Of a stretch of 17,321 nt of DNA, positions 6,641-13,265 are shown one piece after another. The translations under genes and the position numbers were made by a program. Position 1 is the first letter of the stretch. Each line of letters starts with the position of its first letter. Source of the stretch: B33-G16 sp964611035 (GTDB lineage Bacteria > Desulfobacterota > DSM-4660 > Desulfatiglandales > B25-G16); contig CAZSWT010000062.1 of assembly GCA_964611035.1 (NCBI GenBank), forward strand, positions 1-17,321, read 5' to 3'. Under the pieces are notes generated by a model that searched no databases, was not told the DNA's origin, and worked only from the letters and a program-made list of their open reading frames with translations.

Positions 6641-8596
6641 TTATAGACCTACTTTTTTTAGTGAAAAGGGGGTAAAGGCATAACCGTCACCCTTAAAAAA
6701 CTTTCCAAAAAATTCATAGTATTCCAATCTCATTGACTGAATCCCGCAGATAAGCCCTTCAAGTAAAATAATAAATATATTCCCCACTATAAGCACCATC
6801 AACGCAGCAATTGTTGTGATATCGGGATTTATCATACGTGCAAGTGTATAGATTGCGATACTGAGCCCCGCATGACTGAGTGCAAAAGCACCAGCCCTGA
6901 TAAATGAAATGGTATTTCCAAGAAAACCTGAAAACATCTCCATTATCTCTATAAGTGTTTCTACAACATATTCTACAACGCCATGGGGGAAGGGCTGCGT
7001 ATTACCCAGAAAAAAGAATCCCAGTATATTTCTCATCGAAAAGATGCATAGTGGAACAATTATAAAGGCAATCAGCTCTGACGTTACAGGGTATACTCCT
7101 GTTTTAATATAACGAACGAACAGGAAGATTAATCCTGCATAGATCATAAGTCCGACCAGTCCCCGTGCTCCAAAAAGGGCATCGCTATAGTCTCTCATTA
7201 AGAGACTGTTTATGACGTTTAACAGAATACCTACAGTTATAAAGGCCGCTCCCATCATTATTACAGCAAAAAAGAGGGACATGATGTTTTCCATAGGATG
7301 AAACCACAGCGCGGGCAATATGTGTTCATTGCTGAAGAGGCTTCCATAGAAAAACCCGAAAACTGCAGCAGAAACTCCACAAAGTTGCAGAATACTGCCT
7401 GCATCAGCAATAAAACTTTCTTGCCTCTTTCTCTTCCTGGCAATCAGTTTCATAACAAGTCCTGCAAGTGCAAGTACAAACCCCTGCCCAACGTCTCCGA
7501 ACATTACCCCAAACATAAGGACATAGGTGATGGCTGCAAATGGTGTGGGGTCCAGTTCTGTATTTCCAGGCAGCCCGGCATTTTTAACCAGAAGTTCAAA
7601 GGGTTTGAACAGGCGATTGTTTTTCAGAACTACCGGTGCATTCCTTTCGGCTTTAGTTGAGACTACAAGAAAAAAGTTATCTCCACATACCCTCCGTAAG
7701 ACTGAAGCCAGTCTGTCAGTGTCTTTTTTATCCATCCAGCCGCTTAGAAACATGGCTTCCCGGGAAAAGAGAAACATCTTCTCTGCATCAATGATGGTCT
7801 CTCGTTCCAGGTAACCATCATGAATCCCTGATAATTTTGTTAACCATCCATCCTTCATCCTATCGAAACAGTCTTCAATCCTTTTCAGGCGGTTCATCAG
7901 GATATGAATCCTCCTTCGCATATGGTCGGTTGATGCAGCCCGCAGCTCTACCGAGTTAATCTTCTCGGTTTCATCTTCGAAACCGTATTTTTCTAAAAAT
8001 TCCAGCATTTCTTTTTTTTTCTCAGACATTGTAATACCGATAATATATCTGCCGTGTTGTCTTATAATATATGAATCATGTGCATCTGACAGCTCTTCAT
8101 AAAAATCAGCATGTACTTTCCCAAAAACAAAGCTGCACAACCTCATTCTTTTAATCATATCTGCACTGATACCCATCGAGACTAACTCTTCAAGGATTGA
8201 AATCAGCTCCTGGGTCTGTTCAATTTTTCTTAAAAGCTCTATATGTAATGTTTCAAATTGCTGTGTCTTTTTTCTGACAGAACTTAGATAGGTCTCATCA
8301 CTCGTTATATCACCCTTATAAGCTACCTGAGAAACAGCTCTATCAGCACTATCGCTTCTACCATCACTTTCGAGGTTCAGGGCTGAAAGGAGTGATTCGG
8401 TCACCGTGATCATTTCCCTGACCTTTGTCTCCTCCTCGTTCAGTTCAGCCTCCATTTCTGCATCAGTCGACATTTCTTCAAAATCCTGCTTAGTCAGATG
8501 AATCAGTCCCTCCTTCCCTAGCTCATAGATCAATTCATCGTATAGCTTCCTTTGAAGTCCTAAACTAACCTTTCTGATGACAGCCTTGGAAAACAT
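6641..8596 (-). CDS. V/A-type ATPase subunit I (membrane stator, a-type)
   Basis: Subunit I provides the half-channels next to the K ring and anchors the peripheral stalks. With ATG at 8596 the product has 651 residues: a soluble, coiled-coil-rich N-terminal half (about 1-340) and a membrane half with about seven or eight helices. The essential arginine facing the ring is R567 in FIRAGAFALSHAGL; the conserved end SMRLEYYEFF followed by GDGYAFTPF is present. I prefer ATG 8596 over GTG 8608 because GAGG sits six bases before it. It then starts 1 nt after the atpC stop, whereas the GTG would overlap atpC by 11 nt. The next gene, atpK, is 12 nt away. Confidence 0.96.
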   Translation of the reverse strand: MFSKAVIRKVSLGLQRKLYDELIYELGKEGLIHLTKQDFEEMSTDAEMEAELNEEETKVREMITVTESLLSALNLESDGRSDSADRAVSQVAYKGDITSDETYLSSVRKKTQQFETLHIELLRKIEQTQELISILEELVSMGISADMIKRMRLCSFVFGKVHADFYEELSDAHDSYIIRQHGRYIIGITMSEKKKEMLEFLEKYGFEDETEKINSVELRAASTDHMRRRIHILMNRLKRIEDCFDRMKDGWLTKLSGIHDGYLERETIIDAEKMFLFSREAMFLSGWMDKKDTDRLASVLRRVCGDNFFLVVSTKAERNAPVVLKNNRLFKPFELLVKNAGLPGNTELDPTPFAAITYVLMFGVMFGDVGQGFVLALAGLVMKLIARKRKRQESFIADAGSILQLCGVSAAVFGFFYGSLFSNEHILPALWFHPMENIMSLFFAVIMMGAAFITVGILLNVINSLLMRDYSDALFGARGLVGLMIYAGLIFLFVRYIKTGVYPVTSELIAFIIVPLCIFSMRNILGFFFLGNTQPFPHGVVEYVVETLIEIMEMFSGFLGNTISFIRAGAFALSHAGLSIAIYTLARMINPDITTIAALMVLIVGNIFIILLEGLICGIQSMRLEYYEFFGKFFKGDGYAFTPFSLKKVGL

Positions 8597-8597
8597 G

Positions 8598-9569
8598 TCA
8601 AACCTCACAGATAATTTTCTTAGAAATTATGTCTGGGGGAACATTAAATCGAAGACCTTCAATTATCCGGAACAGATTGTGTATTTGGTAAAAGAGCAGC
8701 CAGAGGTATGAAATAACACAGTATATGGAATGGAAATCTCTTGAAAAATTTTTCCAGATATAGGCCCAGAAATCCCTCTCCAGTTCATTTTCAATATCTG
8801 AAACTTCAGGTATTCCGTCTGAGGTTTGGTGAAATTTTTTATTCAGCTGCCTTTCTATTTTGGTGATCAGTTCAGCCTTACCATTGAATTCATCGATAAC
8901 ATCATAGAGAGAGGTCAGATGGCCCGAAATCGTATCATCATCCCACCCGTAGTTTTGTCTGAGCCGAAAGCCCCAGACAATCTTAAGTAAAACAATCTTC
9001 CTGAGCATAACCTCCTGAAAGATGCTCCTCTGAGGAAACAAAATCTCTTTCGAGAAATCAAAGAAACATCTGGCAGCATAAAAATCGATCCTGCTCTCAA
9101 GTTCTTCATACTTGGAAGGGAAGTCACCTGCGATCACATTATTAAGATAGGTATCGCCAAGCAGGGACTTAAACTCATCCAGTGATATATCTCTTTGTAA
9201 CAAATCCTTGTCAAATGCATTATATGGGCTTATATTATTCCACTGCTCGATAACCATGGTTCTACCAAAAGCCTTTGCCAGAAGCAGCTTAACATTGCCT
9301 GCCTCAAAAAAACGTAAAAAGGATTTAAAGAGATCTTTGTAACAATCACTTGATTCTATAAAAAGCAGTAATTTCTTTATTTGATTGCGAAATATTTTTT
9401 CCTTGACCTTACTATAGTCTTCTGCGTCAGTTTCTGATATAAGGATGGGGAAGGCGAGATGGGGTTTTTGCGCATTGATTATTTTTATATAATCATTCCG
9501 CTTTAGCAGCTGATAGCGCAAGGCGTGAATCTTTGCATGCAGGTAGTTTTTGTCTGCATACGGGTTCAT
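8598..9569 (-). CDS. V/A-type ATPase subunit C (AC39/d-like funnel)
   Basis: Subunit C is the socket that couples the D/F shaft to the K ring. The product has 323 residues, almost all helical, with AYADKNYLHAKIHALR-like spacing at the start (NPYADKNYLHAKIHALR), the pattern seen at the N-terminus of AC39 proteins, and a late segment ELERDFWAYI resembling the family's conserved E-x-x-x-D block. Sequence conservation of this family is low, so the call rests on length, helical content, the N-terminal motif and the position between atpH and atpI. It is 16 nt after atpH, and atpI starts 1 nt after its TGA. Confidence 0.85.
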   Translation of the reverse strand: MNPYADKNYLHAKIHALRYQLLKRNDYIKIINAQKPHLAFPILISETDAEDYSKVKEKIFRNQIKKLLLFIESSDCYKDLFKSFLRFFEAGNVKLLLAKAFGRTMVIEQWNNISPYNAFDKDLLQRDISLDEFKSLLGDTYLNNVIAGDFPSKYEELESRIDFYAARCFFDFSKEILFPQRSIFQEVMLRKIVLLKIVWGFRLRQNYGWDDDTISGHLTSLYDVIDEFNGKAELITKIERQLNKKFHQTSDGIPEVSDIENELERDFWAYIWKNFSRDFHSIYCVISYLWLLFYQIHNLFRIIEGLRFNVPPDIISKKIICEV

Positions 9570-9585
9570 TCTTCAAACCAGAATT

Positions 9586-9894
9586 TTAGGTTCCTAAGAC
9601 AATTAAAACTATCCTTTCCTTTATTACCTTACAGAGATCCCTATCCTGAACCAGCAGGTCCTTTTCCTTGTGCATTTCATTCAATTCCTTTGTAACATGT
9701 TCATTGGCTTCTTCAACTGCTGACTTAAATCTCTTTTTATTGCTTTCAAGAATTTCAGCCTTGGCCTGAGCCTTTTTGTTTTCAAGCTCATATCTCAAGG
9801 TTTCAATTTTCTTTTTATATTCAAGTCCTGCACTTTCGATATCTTCTGAACATACTTTCTCAACCTCTATGATCTTTTTTATTATGTCATCCAT
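9586..9894 (-). CDS. V/A-type ATPase subunit G/H (peripheral stalk coiled coil)
   Basis: A 102-residue protein, nearly all charged coiled coil (KKIETLRYELENKKAQAKAE, then NEHVTKELNEMHKEKD), as expected for the stalk partner of subunit E. It is the first gene of the operon, as G/H often is in such clusters. ATG 9894 is preferred; a GTG at 9900 would add two residues. The ribosome-binding site is weak (GAG). Only 20 nt separate this start from the foldback element, so the native leader has either been replaced or is provided by the element. Low-complexity coiled coil makes the family call partly contextual. Confidence 0.8.
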   Translation of the reverse strand: MDDIIKKIIEVEKVCSEDIESAGLEYKKKIETLRYELENKKAQAKAEILESNKKRFKSAVEEANEHVTKELNEMHKEKDLLVQDRDLCKVIKERIVLIVLGT

Positions 9895-9914
9895 GGCCAC
9901 TCAACTGGCTTATT

Positions 9915-10165
9915 GAGACCTTTGCATAACTCATATTTTCTTACCGAGGCTGGGCTTTTCTTCAGTTCCGAGGCTCTCGGGCTGGTCTTTTCAGCAACTT
10001 ATCTATGGGGGAGTTTTACCCCCTCCGCATTGCCCCGACACGTCGGGGCCTGCGGTTTCCCCCACTGATAAGTTGCGAAAAAACAGCGCCCTTACGCCAG
10101 TCACTTCAGAAAAGTCCACCCTCTTTTCTTGGGTTACAAAGATTGTCAGGTTGTGCAAAGGTATC
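9915..10165. mobile_element. foldback/MITE-like element, copy 1
   Basis: A 251-bp element with imperfect terminal inverted repeats (left GAGACCTTTGCATAAC; right, reverse-complemented, GATACCTTTGCACAAC). Almost the whole length is an imperfect palindrome: inner arms GCAACTTATC (9994-10003) and GATAAGTTGC (10067-10076), then G-runs opposite C-runs, and a central CCCCGA-CACG-TCGGGG hairpin. It encodes no credible protein. Copy 2 at 12466-12701 is in the same orientation. A short TTAT on each flank (9910-9913 region and 10166-10169) might be a target duplication but is offset by a base on the left. It is probably moved by a transposase elsewhere. Confidence 0.75.
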
Positions 10166-10167
10166 TT

Positions 10168-10195
10168 ATATTAATAGAGAACCAAAAAATCTCAA
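10168..10195 (-). promoter_or_regulatory. candidate promoter for the ATPase operon
   Basis: On the minus strand: -35 TTGAGA (10190-10195), 16-bp spacer, -10 TAATAT (10168-10173). Transcription would start near 10161, at the inner edge of the foldback element, making the whole element a structured leader of about 265 nt before atpH. Matches are 5 of 6 and 4 of 6 to consensus in AT-rich DNA, so this is a moderate candidate. Confidence 0.4.
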
Positions 10196-10280
10196 ATCTT
10201 AAAAAGACGAGTTTTACTGTAAACGGATTGATAGAAAAATATTTCTTTAGTGTCAGTTTCTGTAGGATTCCAGAGATCTC

Positions 10281-10898
10281 TCATTTTTTTAAAGCATCCG
10301 TTATAATTTCCAGTTGGAGTTTGAAGTATGTATCAAGACTGAGACGATTCTTGAAATGCCATCTCTTTAGGGCCCACATGTGAGCCAGCATCATGATATC
10401 GTAGGCCATTAAGTCAACATCAACGTTTTTAAATACACCCTGCTCGATGCCTTCATTGATTATTTGTGCGAAAATACTGCTCACATCTACCTCGAGTTGC
10501 ATCACCCGTGACTTGGAAGCTCTGTCAAGAGAACTGGATTTCTGATAGATCAAAAGCGCCTTCTCTTTTTGCTGATCGACTATTTTTAAATAAATGTAGA
10601 GCGCATCGTTTAACTTCTCCTTAGGATCATCAATGCCTTTAATTATCTTGATGAGGTTTTCCTGAAAGGAGGTAAGGATATCTTCCATAATCATTCTCAT
10701 GATTTCTGACTTTGTCTTCACATGGTATCGCGTGACCGTCCTGCTCACACCTGCCTTTTCGGAAACCTCTTGAAGGGAGGTGTCTGCAAAGCCTTTTCTG
10801 GCATAGAGGATACTGGCCGCATCTATGATTTTCTTTCTCACTTTATCTGGATTGGTGACCCAATCAAGCCCATCGAGTTTGCCTGTTAAATTATCCAT
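10281..10898 (-). CDS. TetR/AcrR-family transcriptional regulator
   Basis: A 205-residue TetR-type repressor. The N-terminal DNA-binding domain (about residues 18-65) contains the typical KIIDAASILYARKGFADTSL helix and the helix-turn-helix SLQEVSEKAGVSRTVTRYHV at 41-60. The C-terminal ligand-binding region is helical and ends MAYDIMMLAHMWALKRWHF, resembling TetR proteins linked to lipid or acyl-CoA metabolism; that sub-family call is uncertain. An excellent ribosome-binding site (AGAGGAGAG) lies five bases before ATG 10898. No target gene is adjacent: on one side is the foldback element, on the other a gene remnant, so its regulon lies elsewhere or has been lost. No clear operator dyad was found upstream. 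Confidence 0.93.
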   Translation of the reverse strand: MDNLTGKLDGLDWVTNPDKVRKKIIDAASILYARKGFADTSLQEVSEKAGVSRTVTRYHVKTKSEIMRMIMEDILTSFQENLIKIIKGIDDPKEKLNDALYIYLKIVDQQKEKALLIYQKSSSLDRASKSRVMQLEVDVSSIFAQIINEGIEQGVFKNVDVDLMAYDIMMLAHMWALKRWHFKNRLSLDTYFKLQLEIITDALKK

Positions 10899-11015
10899 GT
10901 CTACTCTCCTCTAAAAGATTCAATTTCTTGTTAAGCTTATTTCCCATACTTAAAGGAAACAATTACCCTTACCGATAAGAGATTCACCTTGACATCGTAT
11001 ATGGTAAATCCAATA

Positions 11016-11168
11016 TTAGGGTTTTATCAGAGTGTATGCATATGAACACATGGGACCGAGAGTACCAGTAGTAAGCACATCTACCTCTATGGCCGCCCTT
11101 TTAATACCCTTCTGTTTAACAACATCTATTGTCTCTTTGGCAGTAACTCCTATTGTTTCATTTTTCAT
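11016..11168 (-). pseudogene. truncated DUF39/HcyBio (homocysteine biosynthesis) remnant
   Basis: A 50-codon ORF beginning 6 nt after the Rrf2 gene stop. Its product contains TIGVTAKETIDVVKQKG and then EVDVLTTGTLGPMCS, which from memory closely matches the N-terminal region of DUF39 'homocysteine biosynthesis' proteins (VDVVTTGTFG-MCSSG type), normally about 400 residues. After MCS the similarity stops and TAA follows at 11016-11018. In another frame a few codons later HSDKTLI resembles the next conserved piece (GHSDPPIKI), suggesting a small deletion and frameshift before the rest was lost. The family acts in anaerobic sulfur assimilation, sulfide to homocysteine in methanogens and some bacteria. 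Its place after an Rrf2 regulator suggests the two once formed a sulfur-related operon. Confidence 0.6.
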
Positions 11169-11174
11169 CTTTTC

Positions 11175-11612
11175 TTATTTCCTAAATTGCTTTTGGCGTA
11201 TCTTTTCCTTTTTACGCTCGACCAGATTCTCAAAGGTGGTAGATTCCAAAACTCGGTCCATTGCCTTTTTTACCTCAGCCCAGATATCATGAGTGACGCA
11301 AATGTCTGAGCGAGGATACAACTCAGGATTATCCACACAGGCGACTGGAGTAGTCGAGCCCTCAAGGATCTGGACTACCTCGCTGAGTCTAACCTCCTTT
11401 GGAAGCTTAAGCAGCGATATCCCACCCCGAGCTCCCCTGGTGGTTTTTATTATTCCTTCTTTTACGAGAGGTCCGATTAGCTGCTGCAGATAGGGCAGGG
11501 GAATTTGTTGTCTTTTGGAAATGTCTTTCAGAAGCACTGGGCCCTCACCCCAGTGGAGTGCTAACTCCAACAATACCCTGGTTCCATATCGCGCCCTTGT
11601 AGAAAGCTTCAT
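11175..11612 (-). CDS. Rrf2-family transcriptional regulator (IscR/CymR-like)
   Basis: A 145-residue Rrf2 winged-helix regulator, standard length. The start is KLSTRARYGTRVLLELALHW; the winged helix covers about residues 10-68 with ISKRQQIPLPYLQQLIGPLV and the wing TTRGARGGISLLK. Cys92 and Cys105 with nearby His108 resemble the cluster-binding region of IscR (three Cys plus His), but one Cys is absent, so Fe-S binding is possible, not certain. I chose ATG 11612: an upstream in-frame start would add 33 unrelated residues across the promoter and operator. AAGGA precedes the ATG. The gene is divergent from the TPR gene and followed at once by the DUF39 remnant. Regulation of sulfur or Fe-S metabolism, perhaps including the nearby sufCB, is inference. 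Confidence 0.93.
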   Translation of the reverse strand: MKLSTRARYGTRVLLELALHWGEGPVLLKDISKRQQIPLPYLQQLIGPLVKEGIIKTTRGARGGISLLKLPKEVRLSEVVQILEGSTTPVACVDNPELYPRSDICVTHDIWAEVKKAMDRVLESTTFENLVERKKEKIRQKQFRK

Positions 11613-11627
11613 AAATATCAATCCTTT

Positions 11628-11650
11628 TTGTTGACTAAAAAGGTCAACAA
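11628..11650. promoter_or_regulatory. inverted repeat, likely Rrf2 operator
   Basis: TTGTTGAC and GTCAACAA form 8-bp perfect arms around a 7-bp spacer (TAAAAAG). It lies between the predicted minus-strand -10 region and the Rrf2 start, and it contains the -35 hexamer of the predicted plus-strand promoter. Position and symmetry fit autoregulation by the dimeric Rrf2 protein. Confidence 0.6.
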
Positions 11651-11659
11651 TTATAAAAT
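11631..11659 (+). promoter_or_regulatory. candidate promoter for the TPR gene
   Basis: TTGACT (11631-11636), 17-bp spacer, TAAAAT (11654-11659). The -35 sits inside the inverted repeat, so a protein bound there would block this promoter. Confidence 0.4.
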
Positions 11660-11683
11660 AAAAGAAAATAGGGTAGGTGTCAA
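11655..11683 (-). promoter_or_regulatory. candidate promoter for the Rrf2 gene
   Basis: Minus strand: consensus TTGACA (11678-11683), 17-bp spacer, TATTTT (11655-11660), with TATAAT slightly further on at 11650-11655 (22-bp spacing). The transcript would start within the inverted repeat at 11628-11650. Confidence 0.5.
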
Positions 11684-11740
11684 CAAAAATAAAGGGCTTG
11701 CACAAAGGCAAAGATGAAGAGAGATAGTATTTAAAATAAG

Positions 11741-12421
11741 ATGTCTAGATCTATTGACAGAATCTTTCAGGTTGCATTTCTATTCGGCCTTGCATTATGC
11801 CTGGCTGGTCTCCTTTCAGGAGTGGGGTGTTCGAAGGGAATCGATGTTAAAAAGTCTGTTTCTGAGAAAACATGGACGTGCGACAAAGAGGCCGATGAGG
11901 CCATGAAGCAGCATGATTATGGGGTTGCTATTCTTCTTCATCAAAGCTTTCTGGATAAGGAACCCGCGAATGGGCTTGCGTTGTACCACCTTGGATATGC
12001 CTATGGGCGGACAGGAGATCATCCGAAAGAGGCATTGTATTACGAGCAAGCAATTGACCTCGGATTTAAAGAAGACCATATCTTCTTTAACTTAGGGATG
12101 GCATACGGAGAGTTGAATCAGATAGAAAACTCTATTTATGCCTTAAAGAAGGCCTTGAATATCAATCCAAGCAGTGCTGATAACCACTTTGGACTGGCCC
12201 TTGCCTATCAAAGAAGTGTTGCTGACAAACTGGCAGAAGAGGAGTTTTTGAAGGCCATTGAGATCGATCCAGCGCACGTGGATTCCCGATTATACCTGAG
12301 TATGCTCTATGCAGATATGGGTGAATTGCAAAGGGCCTGTAAGCAGCTTCGAAAAATCCTGGAAATTGACCCGGCTCATAGAGGGGCACACGAATTCCTA
12401 AAAAGAATTGAGAAGGAATAG
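11741..12421 (+). CDS. TPR-repeat protein with N-terminal export signal (possible lipoprotein)
   Basis: A 226-residue protein. Residues 8-29 are hydrophobic (VAFLFGLALCLAGLLSGVGC), ending at Cys30. The residues before it (GVGC) are a weak lipobox, lacking the usual Leu at -3, so it is either a lipoprotein or simply exported or anchored. Residues about 46-212 hold five tetratricopeptide repeats, recognisable by LYHLGYAYGRTGDHPKEAL, FFNLGMAYGELNQIENSI and repeated AL-I-P endings (ALNINP, AIEIDP, ILEIDP). TPRs bind other proteins; the partner is unknown. The gene is divergent from the Rrf2 regulator across a shared promoter region and may be regulated by it. The ribosome-binding site is weak. 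The gene is followed after 44 bp by foldback copy 2. Confidence 0.85.
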   Translation: MSRSIDRIFQVAFLFGLALCLAGLLSGVGCSKGIDVKKSVSEKTWTCDKEADEAMKQHDYGVAILLHQSFLDKEPANGLALYHLGYAYGRTGDHPKEALYYEQAIDLGFKEDHIFFNLGMAYGELNQIENSIYALKKALNINPSSADNHFGLALAYQRSVADKLAEEEFLKAIEIDPAHVDSRLYLSMLYADMGELQRACKQLRKILEIDPAHRGAHEFLKRIEKE

Positions 12422-12465
12422 GAGGAACTCAAGATACGAATAATCGAGATTTTTGACACATTTCG

Positions 12466-12701
12466 AGAGCTTTGCATAACTCATATTTCCTTAAAGAGGA
12501 TGGGCTTTTCTTCAATTCCAAGGCTCCCGGGCTGGTCTTTTCAGCAACTTATCTATGGGGGAGTTTTGCCCTTCTTCCCGCTTTTGGCGGGATTTCCCCC
12601 ACTGATAAGTTGCGAAAAGACAGCGCCCTTACACCAGTCACTTCAGAAAAGTCCACCCTCTTCATTGGGGTGACAAAAATTGTCAGGTTTTACAAAGCTC
12701 T
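12466..12701. mobile_element. foldback/MITE-like element, copy 2
   Basis: A 236-bp relative of the element at 9915-10165 in the same orientation. Ends: AGAGCTTTG left, with its reverse complement CAAAGCTCT right. Inner arms GCAACTTATC (12544-12553) and GATAAGTTGC (12604-12613) are identical to copy 1, but the tip of the hairpin differs: CCCGC-TTTTG-GCGGG instead of CCCCGA-CACG-TCGGGG. ATTTC occurs just outside both ends with an offset of one or two bases, a possible target duplication. It occupies most of the gap between the TPR gene and the selenoprotein gene and carries no ORF of its own. Confidence 0.75.
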
Positions 12702-12777
12702 AATTTCATCTTGCTTTACAAAGGTATGTTATTAAATTTTACGTAATAAAAATACTTAATTGAAAAGGGGGAGTCCC

Positions 12778-13101
12778 ATGAAATACAGAAATGTTGTTTT
12801 ATTTTTTGTAATTGCAAGCCTTTTTATACTATTTGCACCCCACAAGGCTGTTTCGGAAACAGCTGGCACAACAGTTAAATTACGCGTCCCTAATCTTCCG
12901 AGTGGTGGCTGAGGGGAGCCACAAGATAGGATAAGGTCTATCCTAACAAGTATTGAAGGGGTATTGAAATACAATCTGCACGCAAAATCTTTCACGGTAA
13001 CTATAATATTCGATGATAAGAAAACCAGCGTTGATAAGATTATAGAAAGACTTTCAAGGGGAGGGTATCCAGTTTCAGGAGACCCTCAGTGGGTTAAGTG
13101 A
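12778..13101 (+). CDS. exported HMA-domain selenoprotein (in-frame UGA at codon 45)
   Basis: A 107-residue reading frame beginning ATG at 12778, with GGGGGAG four bases upstream, ending TGA at 13099-13101 and containing one internal TGA (12910-12912, codon 45). Residues 1-26 form a signal peptide (VVLFFVIASLFILFA core). Residues about 32-105 match an HMA (MerP/CopZ-like) ferredoxin-fold domain: VKLRVPNL, then SGG-U-GEPQDRI, IEGVLKYNLH, FTVTIIFDD, IERLSRGGYPV. U45 aligns with the first Cys of the metal-binding CxxC; the second Cys position is Pro and the protein has no Cys at all. A SECIS-like stem-loop follows the UGA. The downstream half keeps every HMA landmark, which argues against a dead gene. 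Likely a periplasmic metal- or redox-handling protein; the substrate is unknown. The alternative is a nonsense mutation or sequencing error. Confidence 0.82.
12910..12945 (+). promoter_or_regulatory. bacterial SECIS element for codon 45
   Basis: Starts at the UGA (12910-12912). A perfect 7-bp stem TAGGATA (12927-12933) / TATCCTA (12939-12945) encloses a 5-nt loop AGGTC with G at loop positions 2 and 3. The loop starts 21 nt after the UGA. Bacterial SECIS elements for SelB have a short stem close behind the UGA and a guanine in the first two loop positions, so both spacing and loop agree. Confidence 0.75.
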
Positions 13102-13265
13102 TTTATTTAGGTTGATTAAAAATTACATTTCATTAACGAGGAGTGGGGAGAAGACCGTATTAATTTCGATAGTATCGTTAAAAATGAATGTATTATTGCT
13201 TTTTTCAGGAAGTTACGCCATAGTCTGATTTTAGACATATACATATCATTTTTATGCAGAATACA

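Noticed and set aside
10005..10202. 65-aa plus-strand ORF inside the foldback element
   Set aside because: It reads through the palindrome, and copy 2 does not keep the same frame.
11032..11292. 86-aa plus-strand ORF
   Set aside because: Antisense to the Rrf2 gene and the DUF39 remnant, both of which have real family signatures on the minus strand.
11613..11711. 33-residue N-terminal extension of the Rrf2 protein
   Set aside because: It covers the promoter and inverted repeat, does not resemble the family, and the internal ATG starts with the classic MKLSTRARYG.
12910..12912. UGA read as a general sense codon (alternative genetic code)
   Set aside because: atpD, atpE, atpC and the TetR gene end with TGA at their expected family lengths, so UGA is a normal stop; only context-dependent recoding fits.
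12756..12995. 79-aa minus-strand ORF
   Set aside because: It is antisense to the selenoprotein frame, has no family resemblance, and exists only because the plus-strand frame is interrupted by TGA.
13102..13265. Terminator after the selenoprotein gene
   Set aside because: Short dyads are present, such as CGATA/TATCG with a one-base loop, but none is followed by a T-tract, so I could not support a terminator.
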